Source of the DNA: Poseidonibacter ostreae | Lineage (GTDB): Bacteria > Campylobacterota > Campylobacteria > Campylobacterales > Arcobacteraceae | Direction of reading: 5' to 3' | DNA: 64,000 nt | Assembly: GCF_009208075.1 (NCBI RefSeq) | Contig: NZ_WFKJ01000005.1 | Location: 1 to 64,000 of the forward strand | Shown: positions 35,850 through 45,022 of the stretch, one piece after another | Position numbering within the stretch: position 1 is the first letter of the stretch | Layout of the letters: the number at the start of each line of letters is the position of its first letter | Made by a program: the position numbers and the translations under genes | Notes under the pieces: generated by a model | Told to the model about the DNA's origin: nothing | Databases searched by the model: none | What the model saw: only the letters and a program-made list of their open reading frames with translations

Positions 35850-36365
35850 TTAGTTTCCTAAAGAAGCTAACTTTTCATCTGAAAGGAATAAGTCTTCATT
35901 TGACATAATTCCAATATCACTATTTAAAATATCTTGAGCAATCTCTTTTGCTTCGCTTAATGAGTGCATTTCACAAGTTCCACATTGGAAAATGTTTAAT
36001 TCAGGAATATCATCTTGCTTTTCAACATCAATAACATCTTGCATAGCAGCTCTCCATGCAGCTCCAACAGTTTTTTCATCTGGATTTCCTAATAAACTCA
36101 TGTAAAAACCAGTTCTACAACCCATTGGAGAAACATCAATAATCTCAACTGTATCACTATTTAAATGATTTCTAATAAATCCAGCAAATAAGTGTTCTAA
36201 AGTATGAATACCTTTTTCACTTAACATCTTTTCATTTGGTACACAAAATCTTAAATCAAAAACTGTAATAATATCACCTGATGGTGATTTCATAGTCTTT
36301 GCAACTCTAACTGCAGGTGCTGGCATAATTGTGTGATCTACTCTAAAACTGTCTAATAATGGCAT
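35850..36365 (-). CDS. luxS: S-ribosylhomocysteine lyase LuxS
   Basis: Cleaves S-ribosylhomocysteine to homocysteine and the AI-2 precursor DPD, completing SAM-cycle detoxification. 171 residues, normal length. Metal ligands H54 and H58 (HTLEH) and a Cys in CGTCEMHSL, plus [10 protein letters not shown], are all present. AAAAGGAAT precedes the ATG. First gene of a four-gene run with two methyltransferase-type genes, which fits recycling of methylation by-products; metH elsewhere in this window could remethylate the homocysteine. Confidence 0.97.
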   Translation of the reverse strand: MPLLDSFRVDHTIMPAPAVRVAKTMKSPSGDIITVFDLRFCVPNEKMLSEKGIHTLEHLFAGFIRNHLNSDTVEIIDVSPMGCRTGFYMSLLGNPDEKTVGAAWRAAMQDVIDVEKQDDIPELNIFQCGTCEMHSLSEAKEIAQDILNSDIGIMSNEDLFLSDEKLASLGN

Positions 36366-36445
36366 AATAATTCCTTTTAATTTTTAATATAATTTATTCA
36401 TATATATTTGTTGTTAAGATGCGATTATATCTAAAGTTTAGTAAA

Positions 36446-36667
36446 TTAGTTTATATATTCATAGTTTTTGATTAGAGTTTTTAAATATTTCGTAGCTTTT
36501 GTTTTTTGATAAAAAACAAATCCAATTATAGGTAGAATTCCCAATCCATAGGTAAATAAAATAGATAAAATTATAAGTAGAGTGATAAATAAAGTATAAG
36601 AATTATCAAGTTCAGCATCTAGTATCAAAGTATTTGAATCAAATTTAGCTGTAAGATTATATTTCAA
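36446..36667 (-). CDS. Small two-helix membrane protein, second gene of a tiny coupled pair
   Basis: 73 residues starting at TTG 36667: MKYNLTAKFDSNTL..., then two hydrophobic helices (about 24-52, with IILSILFTYGLGILPIIGFVFYQ) and a basic tail ending NYEYIN. Unknown function. The TTG overlaps the TGA of the upstream 54-residue ORF (sequence TTGA), so translation by termination-reinitiation is likely. Confidence 0.6.
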   Translation of the reverse strand: MKYNLTAKFDSNTLILDAELDNSYTLFITLLIILSILFTYGLGILPIIGFVFYQKTKATKYLKTLIKNYEYIN

Positions 36668-36828
36668 AATGTATCAATAGGATTTTTAGCAATAGTTAGT
36701 ATATTTTTATCAATACTGTGTTCATATTTTTTATCTTTTGATAGTTGTTTATTTAAAAACTCATATAAATCTTTTTTGTCTTTTTTTAATTTTAACTCTT
36801 TGATAACTTGTACATCAAACATTCCCAT
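36664..36828 (-). CDS. Very small charged protein (54 residues), first gene of the coupled pair
   Basis: Too short for ordinary gene calling. ATG at 36828 with AAGG six bases upstream opens MGMFDVQVIKELKLKKDKKD, continues LYEFLNKQLSKDKKYEHSID and ends in ILTIAKNPIDTF. It is soluble, lysine-rich and helical. Its TGA overlaps the TTG start of the 73-residue membrane protein. A second in-frame ATG at 36822 is possible. Tight coupling and codon use like the neighbours suggest a real gene; function unknown. Confidence 0.5.
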   Translation of the reverse strand: MGMFDVQVIKELKLKKDKKDLYEFLNKQLSKDKKYEHSIDKNILTIAKNPIDTF

Positions 36829-36896
36829 AATAAGCCTTGATTTTATTTTGAGTATATCAAAAAATAAAAGCTAGACTATTTTATGTTTGTTTATTA

Positions 36897-36914
36897 TTTA
36901 TACAAGTGTATAAA
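36897..36914. promoter_or_regulatory. Palindrome upstream of the tiny gene pair
   Basis: TTTATACA-AG-TGTATAAA is a perfect 8+8 dyad between the fic stop and the small genes. On the minus strand it overlaps a possible -35 (TTGTAT) with TAAAAT about 16 bp downstream. Its half-site resembles the TTGTATCA half-site in front of fic, so one regulator could serve both. Confidence 0.4.
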
Positions 36915-36922
36915 GTTTTTAA

Positions 36923-38041
36923 TCAAAATACTAAAGTATAAAAAGTAGCTCTTGCAAGTCCATGTTTTTCCATAATATTTTGCTCAACTAGATTAGATAA
37001 ATCTCTATTTGCTGTAACTCTTGTAGCTTTTGTAATATTCATATATTTTTTTACTTTCATTCCACCTTCAAAATCTTCTGGTAGTAAAGCTAACATTTTT
37101 TGGATAGCTTTTTTTTGTCTATCATTTAACTTTTTGTTTTGAATTTTTGAATAAAAATTCGTTTTTAGTTTAACTGTATTAATTTTTTCTAATGATGAAG
37201 ATATTGATTCTTCATATAATTTGATATTCCACCTTATCCACTCATTTATGTCAAGACTTGTATTTGTACATGTATTATCTAAAACCTGATAATATTCTTT
37301 TCTTTTACTATGTATACTTGATGAAATAGAATAAAAATCTGCATTTGCAAGCTTACCTTTTGCTAGCACATAATCACATATAGCCCTTGCAATTCTTCCA
37401 TTCCCATCATCAAAAGGATGGATTAGCAAGAAATATAGATGTGCTATCATAGATTTATATATATAGTTTATTTCGTTTTCTTCGTTTATCCATTTTAGAA
37501 AATCTTCCATAAGTTTAGGTATATCTTTTGCTTTTGGTGCAATATAGTGAACTTTTTCTTTTTCCCATGAACCTGATACTATTTGCATATCTTCTAAATC
37601 TTTTCTGTATTCTCCTACAATTATCTCTTTTAATCCTGATTGACCTGTTGGAAATAAAGCCTTGTGCCATGAACATAATCTTTTTTTATCAAGTTTTGCA
37701 TCATTGTTTTTTGTATCTAAGATGATTTGCACTAATGCATCACTTTGAATAGTTGAATCATAAGAATCTTCTTCTAAATCTAGCTTTAGTAGTTTATTTA
37801 TAGATGAACGTATGGATGAGCGCTGTAATAGTTCCCCTTCAATTGCTGAAGTTGATATAGCTTCATTTATAAGTATTTCACTTAAAAACTCTTTTGAATT
37901 AGAGTGATTCATAAAACTATCAATCATATTCAAGTTACCAAATTTGTAAAAGAGTTCCTCTAAAGGCTGTTTATCATAAATAAAATTAGGAAAATTTTTA
38001 TTTTCCCAAATCCATTTTTTTTCATAATGAGACGTTTTCAT
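36923..38041 (-). CDS. Fic-domain protein AMP-transferase with inhibitory helix and winged-helix tail
   Basis: 372 residues. N-terminal DUF4172-type region (KKWIWENKNFPNF), then the auto-inhibitory motif TSAIEGE (T64 to E70, matching S/T-x-x-x-E-G), the catalytic Fic motif HPFDDGNGRIAR (208-219) with the active His208, and a C-terminal winged helix (about 300-372: VKKYMNITKATRVTANRDLSNLVEQ). Enzymes of this class attach AMP to target hydroxyls and are held inactive by the inhibitory glutamate. The DNA-binding tail together with the palindrome at its own start suggests autoregulation. No Shine-Dalgarno sequence is seen before the ATG. Confidence 0.92.
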   Translation of the reverse strand: MKTSHYEKKWIWENKNFPNFIYDKQPLEELFYKFGNLNMIDSFMNHSNSKEFLSEILINEAISTSAIEGELLQRSSIRSSINKLLKLDLEEDSYDSTIQSDALVQIILDTKNNDAKLDKKRLCSWHKALFPTGQSGLKEIIVGEYRKDLEDMQIVSGSWEKEKVHYIAPKAKDIPKLMEDFLKWINEENEINYIYKSMIAHLYFLLIHPFDDGNGRIARAICDYVLAKGKLANADFYSISSSIHSKRKEYYQVLDNTCTNTSLDINEWIRWNIKLYEESISSSLEKINTVKLKTNFYSKIQNKKLNDRQKKAIQKMLALLPEDFEGGMKVKKYMNITKATRVTANRDLSNLVEQNIMEKHGLARATFYTLVF

Positions 38042-38044
38042 AAT

Positions 38045-38073
38045 AGTATTGTATCATTTTTTGATACAATACT
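38045..38073. promoter_or_regulatory. Perfect 12-bp inverted repeat immediately upstream of the fic start codon
   Basis: AGTATTGTATCA (38045-38056), five T residues, TGATACAATACT (38062-38073). The near arm lies only 3 bp from the ATG. A further half-site TTGTATCA follows at 38082-38089. On the minus strand the near arm contains TACAAT, which could be a -10 giving a leaderless transcript. Could act as an operator, an RNA hairpin blocking initiation, or both. Confidence 0.75.
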
Positions 38074-38161
38074 TTATTTTTTTGTATCAAAAATCATAAA
38101 AAGGAGAAGTAAATCACTATTTAGCTGTTTCATATTTTAATCTAATTCTTTTTATGATTTA

Positions 38162-38704
38162 TTAAAGACCAAACGTAACTAATAGTTCAGAATCTTCTAT
38201 CTTCACATTTTTTACAAAAGAGCCTTTAAATGAATCTTTTTTTATTGTATATATTGGCACTTGTTTAAAAACACTATCGAGAATTGGTTTGATATTTGAT
38301 GTTAATGAATTTAAAATATTTTTATCTATTTTTGCATCTGTAAAATCAATATTTTCAATTGTTACATCACTTAAATAAATTGATGAATTCTCTTTATTAA
38401 AGTAAGGTACTCCAGAAACTTCGAGTTTTCCAGTAGTCTTAGGTACAAATATTGCAGAAAGATTTACATCTACATTTGCACTTAATCTATTTTCACCATC
38501 TTTTATAAATACATTTGGTTGTTTGATTAATAAGTTTGCTAACACAAAATCTTGTTCAATTGGAAACTTACTTGAGGGTTTATTTAATTGTCCATCATCT
38601 ATTTTCATAGTTAAGCCATCTAAACCTATATCTTTTACACATCCTGTAAATAATGTAAGAGTTATTAGAACTAAAATTGTATTTATTTGCTTTTTAAAAG
38701 TCAT
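38162..38704 (-). CDS. DUF1439/YceB-like lipoprotein
   Basis: 180 residues. Lipoprotein signal with lipobox FTGC (C22). The mature part alternates strands (FIKDGENRLSANVDVNLSAIFVPKTTGKLEVSGVPYFNKENSSIYLSDVTIENIDF), as in YceB/DUF1439 proteins thought to bind lipid or hydrophobic ligands near the outer membrane. It is divergent from the TolC gene of the efflux operon. Confidence 0.7.
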   Translation of the reverse strand: MTFKKQINTILVLITLTLFTGCVKDIGLDGLTMKIDDGQLNKPSSKFPIEQDFVLANLLIKQPNVFIKDGENRLSANVDVNLSAIFVPKTTGKLEVSGVPYFNKENSSIYLSDVTIENIDFTDAKIDKNILNSLTSNIKPILDSVFKQVPIYTIKKDSFKGSFVKNVKIEDSELLVTFGL

Positions 38705-38755
38705 TTGTTTCCTTGTCTTTTTTATATTGGGTATTTTACTATAATTTTTAAATTT

Positions 38756-38786
38756 ATTAATACTACATTAACACAAGACTTATACT
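38756..38786 (+). promoter_or_regulatory. Possible response-regulator direct repeat and -10 of the efflux operon
   Basis: ATTAA occurs at 38756-38760 and 38767-38771, an 11-bp spacing typical of OmpR-type half-sites, just before TATACT (38781-38786). The OmpR-family regulator encoded at the end of the operon is the natural candidate. The motif is short and AT-rich, so chance is possible. Confidence 0.3.
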
Positions 38787-38824
38787 ATCCCCTTATAGAT
38801 TTAATTTTCTAAAAGGAAAAGAGT

Positions 38825-40090
38825 ATGAAAATATTTTTGATTCTACCAATTCTTTATTTTTCTTTATTTGGTTTTACTCTAGAAGAAGTAGAGCAACGAG
38901 CAAAAAAAGAAAACAGTGATATTTTAATACAAAAGAATGAACTTTCAAGTACTAGTTTTGAACTTAGGGCTAAAAAAGCAAAAAGATATGGACAAGTAGA
39001 TTTGTTTTCTTCTTATACAAAATATGATAGTCCAAGAACTCTAAAGCCTTTAGCTCCTCCTATTTCTTCTTCAGTTGTTACAAGTGAAAATATTGCAAAC
39101 TATGGTGCTAGTTATACTGTAGTTTTATTTAATGGATTTAAAGATGCAAAAGATGTAGATATTGCGAATATTCAAGAATCACTACAAAAAAATATGCTAA
39201 ATCTTACATATAATCAAGTTATATATAATGTACGTGCCTTATATATAGATATATTATCTTTAAGAAATCAAAAAAAAGCTCAAGATGAATACCTGAAATC
39301 CTTATTTAAATTGAAAGAAAATATCACTCAAGAAGTAAATATAGGTAAAAAAGCGAAGGTTGAATTATTAAAAGTTGAAGCAGATTTACAAAATGTTCTT
39401 AGTGGAATAAATAATATCCAAGCAAATATAAATATTTTAAAATCTTCACTAAATGTTTTAATAAACCATGAAGGTGATTTTGAAGTAAAAGATATAGAAT
39501 ATAAGGCTACAAATACTCTTACTCTCCTAAATATCAGTGAGTATTTTGAAAAAATAGAAAATCTTTCTTATTTTAAGATTTCAAAGTTAAATGAACAAAA
39601 ATCAATATCTGCTTATAAAAAATCAAAAGCAGCTTATTATCCAAGAATTAGTGCAAATACTCAATACTCAGAAATCTATTCAACGCATGGAGATGATGAT
39701 AAGATTTTCCAATTTGGTCTTAGTTTAAATTGGAATGCCTTTGATTTTGGAATGACAAATGCATTAGTTGAAAAAGCAAAAATAGAGAAAATAAAAAGTT
39801 CACTAGAATTAAAGAAAAGAGAACTTGAAGTTAAACAGAAAATAATTCAAGCAATAAATCAAATAAAACAAAGTGAACAAAACTATAAAAGTGCGAAGAA
39901 AGAGTTTTTATTTACAGAAGAAACAAATAAGATAGAAAAAATTAGATACGAACAAGAGGCAATAGATATTTATAATTATCTTTATGCAAAAGGACAAAAT
40001 GAGATTGTAAAAGCAAAAGAAATTCTAGCAAAATACAGTCTTTTAAAAGCACACTACTATTTTGAATATATATTAGAGGAAACAAAATGA
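38825..40090 (+). CDS. TolC-family outer membrane efflux protein
   Basis: 421 residues with signal peptide (1-16), then two TolC/OEP repeats dominated by long helices (for example LKENITQEVNIGKKAKVELLKVEADLQNVLSGINN and KSKAAYYPRISANTQYSEIY...FGLSLNWNAFDFG). It forms the outer-membrane channel of the tripartite pump. An AAAGGAAAAG ribosome site precedes the ATG. It overlaps the adaptor gene by 4 bp. Confidence 0.9.
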   Translation: MKIFLILPILYFSLFGFTLEEVEQRAKKENSDILIQKNELSSTSFELRAKKAKRYGQVDLFSSYTKYDSPRTLKPLAPPISSSVVTSENIANYGASYTVVLFNGFKDAKDVDIANIQESLQKNMLNLTYNQVIYNVRALYIDILSLRNQKKAQDEYLKSLFKLKENITQEVNIGKKAKVELLKVEADLQNVLSGINNIQANINILKSSLNVLINHEGDFEVKDIEYKATNTLTLLNISEYFEKIENLSYFKISKLNEQKSISAYKKSKAAYYPRISANTQYSEIYSTHGDDDKIFQFGLSLNWNAFDFGMTNALVEKAKIEKIKSSLELKKRELEVKQKIIQAINQIKQSEQNYKSAKKEFLFTEETNKIEKIRYEQEAIDIYNYLYAKGQNEIVKAKEILAKYSLLKAHYYFEYILEETK

Positions 40091-41250
40091 AAAAGTTAAT
40101 TTTATTTATAATATTAATAGTATTAGTTTTAGCAGGTATAAAACTAATAAAAAATAAAAATGATGAACTGGCAAATGAATCATTTGCTGTAAAACCAATT
40201 TTTACTGTAAATGTTGTAAAAGCTAAATCAAAAATAGTAGAAGAAAGAAGCACTTTTATAGCAAAACTAGAATCAACTCTTGCTCCAAAAATATCTACAA
40301 AAGTAGCAGCATATATAAAAAAAGTTCATGTCGTAGAAAATCAAGAAGTAAAAAAAGGTGATTTACTTATATCTATTGATTCAAAAGAGATAGAAAAGTC
40401 TTTAATCCAAATCAAAAACTCTATAAAATCAATACAATTATCAATCGATAGTATGAATGCAAATGTTTCCTCTTTAAGAAATGAAACAAAAGCTTCAAAA
40501 AGTAAACTTGATCGGAATAAGATTTTATATAAAGTTGGAGGATTATCAAAAGAAAAGTTTGAAAATTCTGAAGTAGAGTATCAACTTAAAAAAGCAAAAG
40601 TTGATTCAACACTAAAAAGTATTGAAGCTAAAACTTATGAGCTTAAAGCTATTGAAAACTCGTATGATTCAAAAAAAGCTAGTTTAGAATATTATAATAT
40701 AAAATCCCCAATAAATGGAATTGTAGATAGTATCATGCTAAAAACTGGAGATATGGCACTTGCAGGAAAAACTATATTAACACTTTTATCAAAAGAACAA
40801 AAATTAACTTTTACATTTTCAAATAGTGAGATAAAAAAAGATTTAGAAGTAATTGTAAATAATGACAGTAATAATAATGTAAAAACAAAAATATCTAAAA
40901 TCTTAAAAAGCAGTGATAAGTTTTTATATCAAGCACAAATAGATTTAAATACATATCTTGACTTAGCAATTGGAAGCTTTGTAAATATTGAAGTTATTAC
41001 AAAAAAGCAAGAAGCTAAAGCCCTTCCTATAAATACTATTTTACATAGAAAAGATGGTACCTATGTTGTTCTTTATGAAGAAGATGAAAATAAAAATGCA
41101 AAATTTAGCTTTAAAAAAGTAGAAGTATTAGTTCAAAGTGAAGATTATGTTATTACAAATCCTGTAATAGAACAAAGTGTTGCACTTGCTAGTGAATCAA
41201 AATTAGTAATTTTGCCAAGTAGCAATAACTATACAATAGTGGAAAAATAG
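40087..41250 (+). CDS. RND efflux periplasmic adaptor (membrane fusion protein)
   Basis: 387 residues. One N-terminal membrane anchor (about 3-22), a first lipoyl half-motif (TKVAAYIKKVHVVENQEVKKGDLLISID), a coiled-coil hairpin (about 95-200), the second half (YNIKSPINGIVDSIMLKTGDMALAGKTILTLL) and beta-barrel domains. It links the TolC channel to the RND pump. The pump gene begins right after its stop. Confidence 0.9.
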   Translation: MKKLILFIILIVLVLAGIKLIKNKNDELANESFAVKPIFTVNVVKAKSKIVEERSTFIAKLESTLAPKISTKVAAYIKKVHVVENQEVKKGDLLISIDSKEIEKSLIQIKNSIKSIQLSIDSMNANVSSLRNETKASKSKLDRNKILYKVGGLSKEKFENSEVEYQLKKAKVDSTLKSIEAKTYELKAIENSYDSKKASLEYYNIKSPINGIVDSIMLKTGDMALAGKTILTLLSKEQKLTFTFSNSEIKKDLEVIVNNDSNNNVKTKISKILKSSDKFLYQAQIDLNTYLDLAIGSFVNIEVITKKQEAKALPINTILHRKDGTYVVLYEEDENKNAKFSFKKVEVLVQSEDYVITNPVIEQSVALASESKLVILPSSNNYTIVEK

Positions 41251-44200
41251 ATGAAAAATATAGTAAAAGCGATACTCTCTCGACCTTTTTTTGTATATTC
41301 TTTTTTAGCTTTGTTTTTATTTTTAGGAATTAATGGATATTTTAAACTTGACAAAAAACTCTTTCCAAATTCAAATAGACCTGAAATTGCAATTGTTATA
41401 GTCCAACCTAGTGCATCAGCTAAAGATATGGCTTCAAATATTGCTATTCCTTTAGAGAGTGAATTATATACGATTGATAAAGTAAGAAGAGTTTATTCTT
41501 CAACTATTGATGAGGTGAGTGTAATAAGAGTTGAGTTTGAATATGAAAAAAGTTTAATAGATGCCTCAAGTGATGTTAGAAACTCTATTGATAAAATAAA
41601 ATCTTCTCTTCCAAGTGATATTTTAGAACCACAACTTCATAAAATATCAGAATCAACAGCTCCAATTATTACAATAGCAGCATCATCTAAAAATAATCTT
41701 CCTTTAGAAGATATACGACAGATTATAGAAAATGATATAGCAAAAGGCTTTTTAAAACTAAAAGGTATTGCAAATGTAGATATTTTTGGTGGTTACAAAA
41801 AAGAGTTACAAATAATAGTAAGTAAAGAAAAACTTGATAAATATGGATTAAGTCTTGCTCAAGTTATGGAAGTTGTAAAACAAAATAATAAAGATTATGC
41901 CTTAGGCTCAATAGATAATCAAAAGAGTAGGTTTTTATTAAAAATAAAAGAACAAAAAGATGCAGTTTATAAAATAAGAGAGATTCAAATAAATCAAGAT
42001 TTAAAACTAAAAGATATAGCAAAAATTTATTTTGGATATTATAATAATAGTGCTATATATCATGGGAATAGCCAAAAAGCAATAGCCCTTAGTATTCAAA
42101 GAAATGATAATTCAGATGTAGTTTCAAGTATAGAAATAGTAGAAAAACACTTAGAAACTGTACGAAAAGATTATCCAAATCTTAGTTTTAATATCACAGA
42201 TACTCAAAAAACTACAATAGTTCAAAGTACAGATAATATGTTTATAGCTTTAAGAGATGCGATTATAATGTCTATGATTGTAGTATTTATATTTCTAGCA
42301 TCATTTAGACAAATCTTTGTAGTTCTACTTACTATTCCTATGGTTTATGTAAGTACTATAGCTTTAATGTGGTTATTTGGTTTAGAGTTTAATATCATCA
42401 CATTAACCGCTATTATTTTAGCACTAGGTCTTTTACTTGATGATACTGTTGTAGTCGTTGAAAATATTGAACGACACTACTCTTCTATAAAAGAGCCAAT
42501 GTCAAAAGCTGTGTTAAATGGAACTTCTGAAATTATGTTTGCCGATTTCTCAGGAACACTTACAACAATAGTAGCACTTTTACCTATACTTTTTATTGGG
42601 GATTATCCACAAACTGTATTTGGTCCTTTAATAGGCACATTACTTTTAGCACTTATTGCTTCATTTTTTGTATCTATTACTTTTGTGCCCTTAATTTCTA
42701 CAAAAATCTTAGCAATTGATAATAAATATATCTTACTTTTAGAAAATAAGTTTAACATTTTAAGTGATATTATAAATAATTTCTTTGTAGAGTTTTTTAT
42801 AAATACAGTTAAATTAGCACTAGAAAAAAAAGTAGTTGCTAGTATATATTTACTTGCTTTAATGGCACTATTTTTTATAAGTGCAAAAATAGTTATGCCT
42901 ATGGCTGGGCAAGAGTTAATGCCTGCAATGGATACAGGTGCTGCTAAGATTAAAATTGTAACTGATTCAAATATGTCAATACAAAAAACAGAAGAAATCT
43001 TAGATAAAGCAGAATCTATAATCAATAAAAATGAACATATTCAAAGTATCTCATCTTCTATTGGTGGTGAGGCTGGAGTTTTAAGTATAGGAAGTGGTGG
43101 TGGAGTTAATGATATTCTTATTATTGCAAATTATGTAAATAGATTTAATAGAAGTGAAACTATTTGGGAAATTGAAGCTATTTTACGGAATGAATTATCT
43201 AAAATTTCTGATATAAAAAGACTTGAAGTAAGCGATGCAGGTGCAACAGCAATGGCTAGTATAAAAGCAAATATTGATGTGACTTTATATGGAAATGACT
43301 TAAATAAATTATATGAAAAAGCTTTAGAATATGAAAAAGCAATGTACAATACTCAAGGTATTGTAAATGTTAGTAAAACATGGAATATAGATAATAGTTC
43401 ATATATTTTAAATATAGATGCAAAAAAAGCCTTTGCTTATGGAATAAAAGAGCAAGAAATAGTAACTCAACTACAACTTGCTTTAAGAGGTTCAAAAGTT
43501 GCTTTTTATCCAATAGTAAATAGTGTTGATCTTCCTCTTAGAGTATGGCTTGAAAAGGAAAGTATTCAAGATGTAAGAGCAATACAAACACTTTTAATAG
43601 ATACTCCTAAGGGCAAAATCCCTCTTAATACAATTGCTTCTATTAGTACAGAATTAGAACCTAATATAATCACAAGAGAGGGTTTAGATTATACTATTGA
43701 TATATTAGGTTTTAGAGAAAAAGCTTCGATTTCACATTTAATGGCAAATTTTGAAGAAGCAGCTTCCCATATTGAATTACCAAATGATATAAAGCTTGTT
43801 CAAACAGGAGATATCCAACAGCTTCAAGATTCATCAATACGAATAATAAAAGCTGTTGGGCTTGGATTATTATTGATATTTTTAATTATGATTCCAATGT
43901 TTAATTCTCTTAAAATTCCTATTTTAATTATCTTATCAATACCCCTTACAATAGGTGGTGCTTCATGGATACTTATACTTTTGGATTATCATAGTTCTAT
44001 GAGTGCGATGATAGGTTTTATTTTACTTGCAGGTGTTATTGTAAATAATGCTATTTTATTAATACATTTTGCAATAGAAAAACAAAATGAAGGATGGGAT
44101 GCAAAAGAAGCAATCATGGAGAGTATTAAAACCAGAACTAGACCTGTTTTAATGACTGCCATTAGTGTTAGTGTTGGTATGATTCCTGTAGCTCTTGGAT

Positions 44201-44334
44201 GGGCTATAGGAATGGAGAGATTAGCTCCTTTAGGTGCTGTTGTTATTGGTGGATTAATTGTAGGTACCTTTTTAACGCTTGTATTTATACCACTATTTTT
44301 TGTTTGGATTCACAAACAAAAGATAAATTCTTAA
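41251..44334 (+). CDS. RND-family efflux permease
   Basis: 1027 residues, full length. Twelve membrane helices flank two large periplasmic loops. The start IVKAILSRPFFVYSFLALFLFLGINGYFKL, the proton-relay acidic pair in LGLLLDDTVVVVENIERH, and the C-terminal MSAMIGFILLAGVIVNNAILLIHF with TRTRPVLMTAISVSVGMIPVALGWA are classic AcrB/HAE1 family blocks. The drug or metabolite exported cannot be inferred. Third gene of the pump operon. Confidence 0.93.
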   Translation: MKNIVKAILSRPFFVYSFLALFLFLGINGYFKLDKKLFPNSNRPEIAIVIVQPSASAKDMASNIAIPLESELYTIDKVRRVYSSTIDEVSVIRVEFEYEKSLIDASSDVRNSIDKIKSSLPSDILEPQLHKISESTAPIITIAASSKNNLPLEDIRQIIENDIAKGFLKLKGIANVDIFGGYKKELQIIVSKEKLDKYGLSLAQVMEVVKQNNKDYALGSIDNQKSRFLLKIKEQKDAVYKIREIQINQDLKLKDIAKIYFGYYNNSAIYHGNSQKAIALSIQRNDNSDVVSSIEIVEKHLETVRKDYPNLSFNITDTQKTTIVQSTDNMFIALRDAIIMSMIVVFIFLASFRQIFVVLLTIPMVYVSTIALMWLFGLEFNIITLTAIILALGLLLDDTVVVVENIERHYSSIKEPMSKAVLNGTSEIMFADFSGTLTTIVALLPILFIGDYPQTVFGPLIGTLLLALIASFFVSITFVPLISTKILAIDNKYILLLENKFNILSDIINNFFVEFFINTVKLALEKKVVASIYLLALMALFFISAKIVMPMAGQELMPAMDTGAAKIKIVTDSNMSIQKTEEILDKAESIINKNEHIQSISSSIGGEAGVLSIGSGGGVNDILIIANYVNRFNRSETIWEIEAILRNELSKISDIKRLEVSDAGATAMASIKANIDVTLYGNDLNKLYEKALEYEKAMYNTQGIVNVSKTWNIDNSSYILNIDAKKAFAYGIKEQEIVTQLQLALRGSKVAFYPIVNSVDLPLRVWLEKESIQDVRAIQTLLIDTPKGKIPLNTIASISTELEPNIITREGLDYTIDILGFREKASISHLMANFEEAASHIELPNDIKLVQTGDIQQLQDSSIRIIKAVGLGLLLIFLIMIPMFNSLKIPILIILSIPLTIGGASWILILLDYHSSMSAMIGFILLAGVIVNNAILLIHFAIEKQNEGWDAKEAIMESIKTRTRPVLMTAISVSVGMIPVALGWAIGMERLAPLGAVVIGGLIVGTFLTLVFIPLFFVWIHKQKINS

Positions 44335-44368
44335 GTACTATAGATATAATAAAAAGAAAGGCTTTTAA

Positions 44369-45022
44369 GTGTATAAAATTTTATTAGTTGAAGATGATTT
44401 GATTTTAGGAGATACTATTTTTGATATATTAGAAAGTGCTGGTTTTGAAGCTACTTGGGTTAAAGATGGACAAAAAGCTTTAGATCAAACTTTTATAACA
44501 AACTACGATTTGTTTTTATTTGATGTAAATGTTCCTTTTATAAACGGCTTTGAACTTTTAAAAGACTTAAGAGCAAGTGGGGATATTACTCCTGCTATTT
44601 TTATAACAGCAAGAGTTGATATAGATTCTTTTTCACGTGGATTTGAAATAGGTGCAGATGATTATATAAAAAAACCTTTTGAAATTGAGGAACTTATTAT
44701 TAGAATAAGTGCTCAAATAAAAAAATCTTTTAAAACATATAATAAAAATATAGTTTATAAAGATTTGTCTTTTTCTATAGATAAAAAAGAAATTTTTAAA
44801 GACAATCAAAAGATTCATATAACACCTACTGAGTTTAAACTCTTTGAGCTTTTTATAAAAAATATTGGAAAAATGATTTCAAAAGAAGAAATTTTATATC
44901 ATGTTCATAGTGGAGATGAGGGAAGTGAAGCAGCACTTAGAGTACAAATATCAAAACTAAAAAAAATTGGCTTAGAGATTACAAATTTAAGAGGGGTAGG
45001 GTATAGATGTGAACAAGTATAA
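44369..45022 (+). CDS. OmpR-family response regulator of the efflux operon
   Basis: 217 residues from a GTG start with AAAGG upstream. Receiver domain with acidic residues EDD and Asp52 in FLFDVNVPFINGF, Lys in YIKKPFEI; winged helix in 130-217 (HITPTEFKLFELFIKNIGKMISKEEIL...LRVQISKLKKIG). 34 bp after the pump gene; overlaps the kinase by 14 bp. Probably controls the pump. Confidence 0.9.
   Translation: MYKILLVEDDLILGDTIFDILESAGFEATWVKDGQKALDQTFITNYDLFLFDVNVPFINGFELLKDLRASGDITPAIFITARVDIDSFSRGFEIGADDYIKKPFEIEELIIRISAQIKKSFKTYNKNIVYKDLSFSIDKKEIFKDNQKIHITPTEFKLFELFIKNIGKMISKEEILYHVHSGDEGSEAALRVQISKLKKIGLEITNLRGVGYRCEQV

Noticed and set aside
38081-38140. 19-residue minus-strand ORF upstream of fic (MKQLNSDLLLLFMIFDTKK)
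   Set aside because: No ribosome site, and it runs into the half-sites of the palindromic region; more likely non-coding.
42603-43025. 140-residue minus-strand ORF
   Set aside because: Shadow of the RND permease gene; the sense frame matches a known family over its full length.
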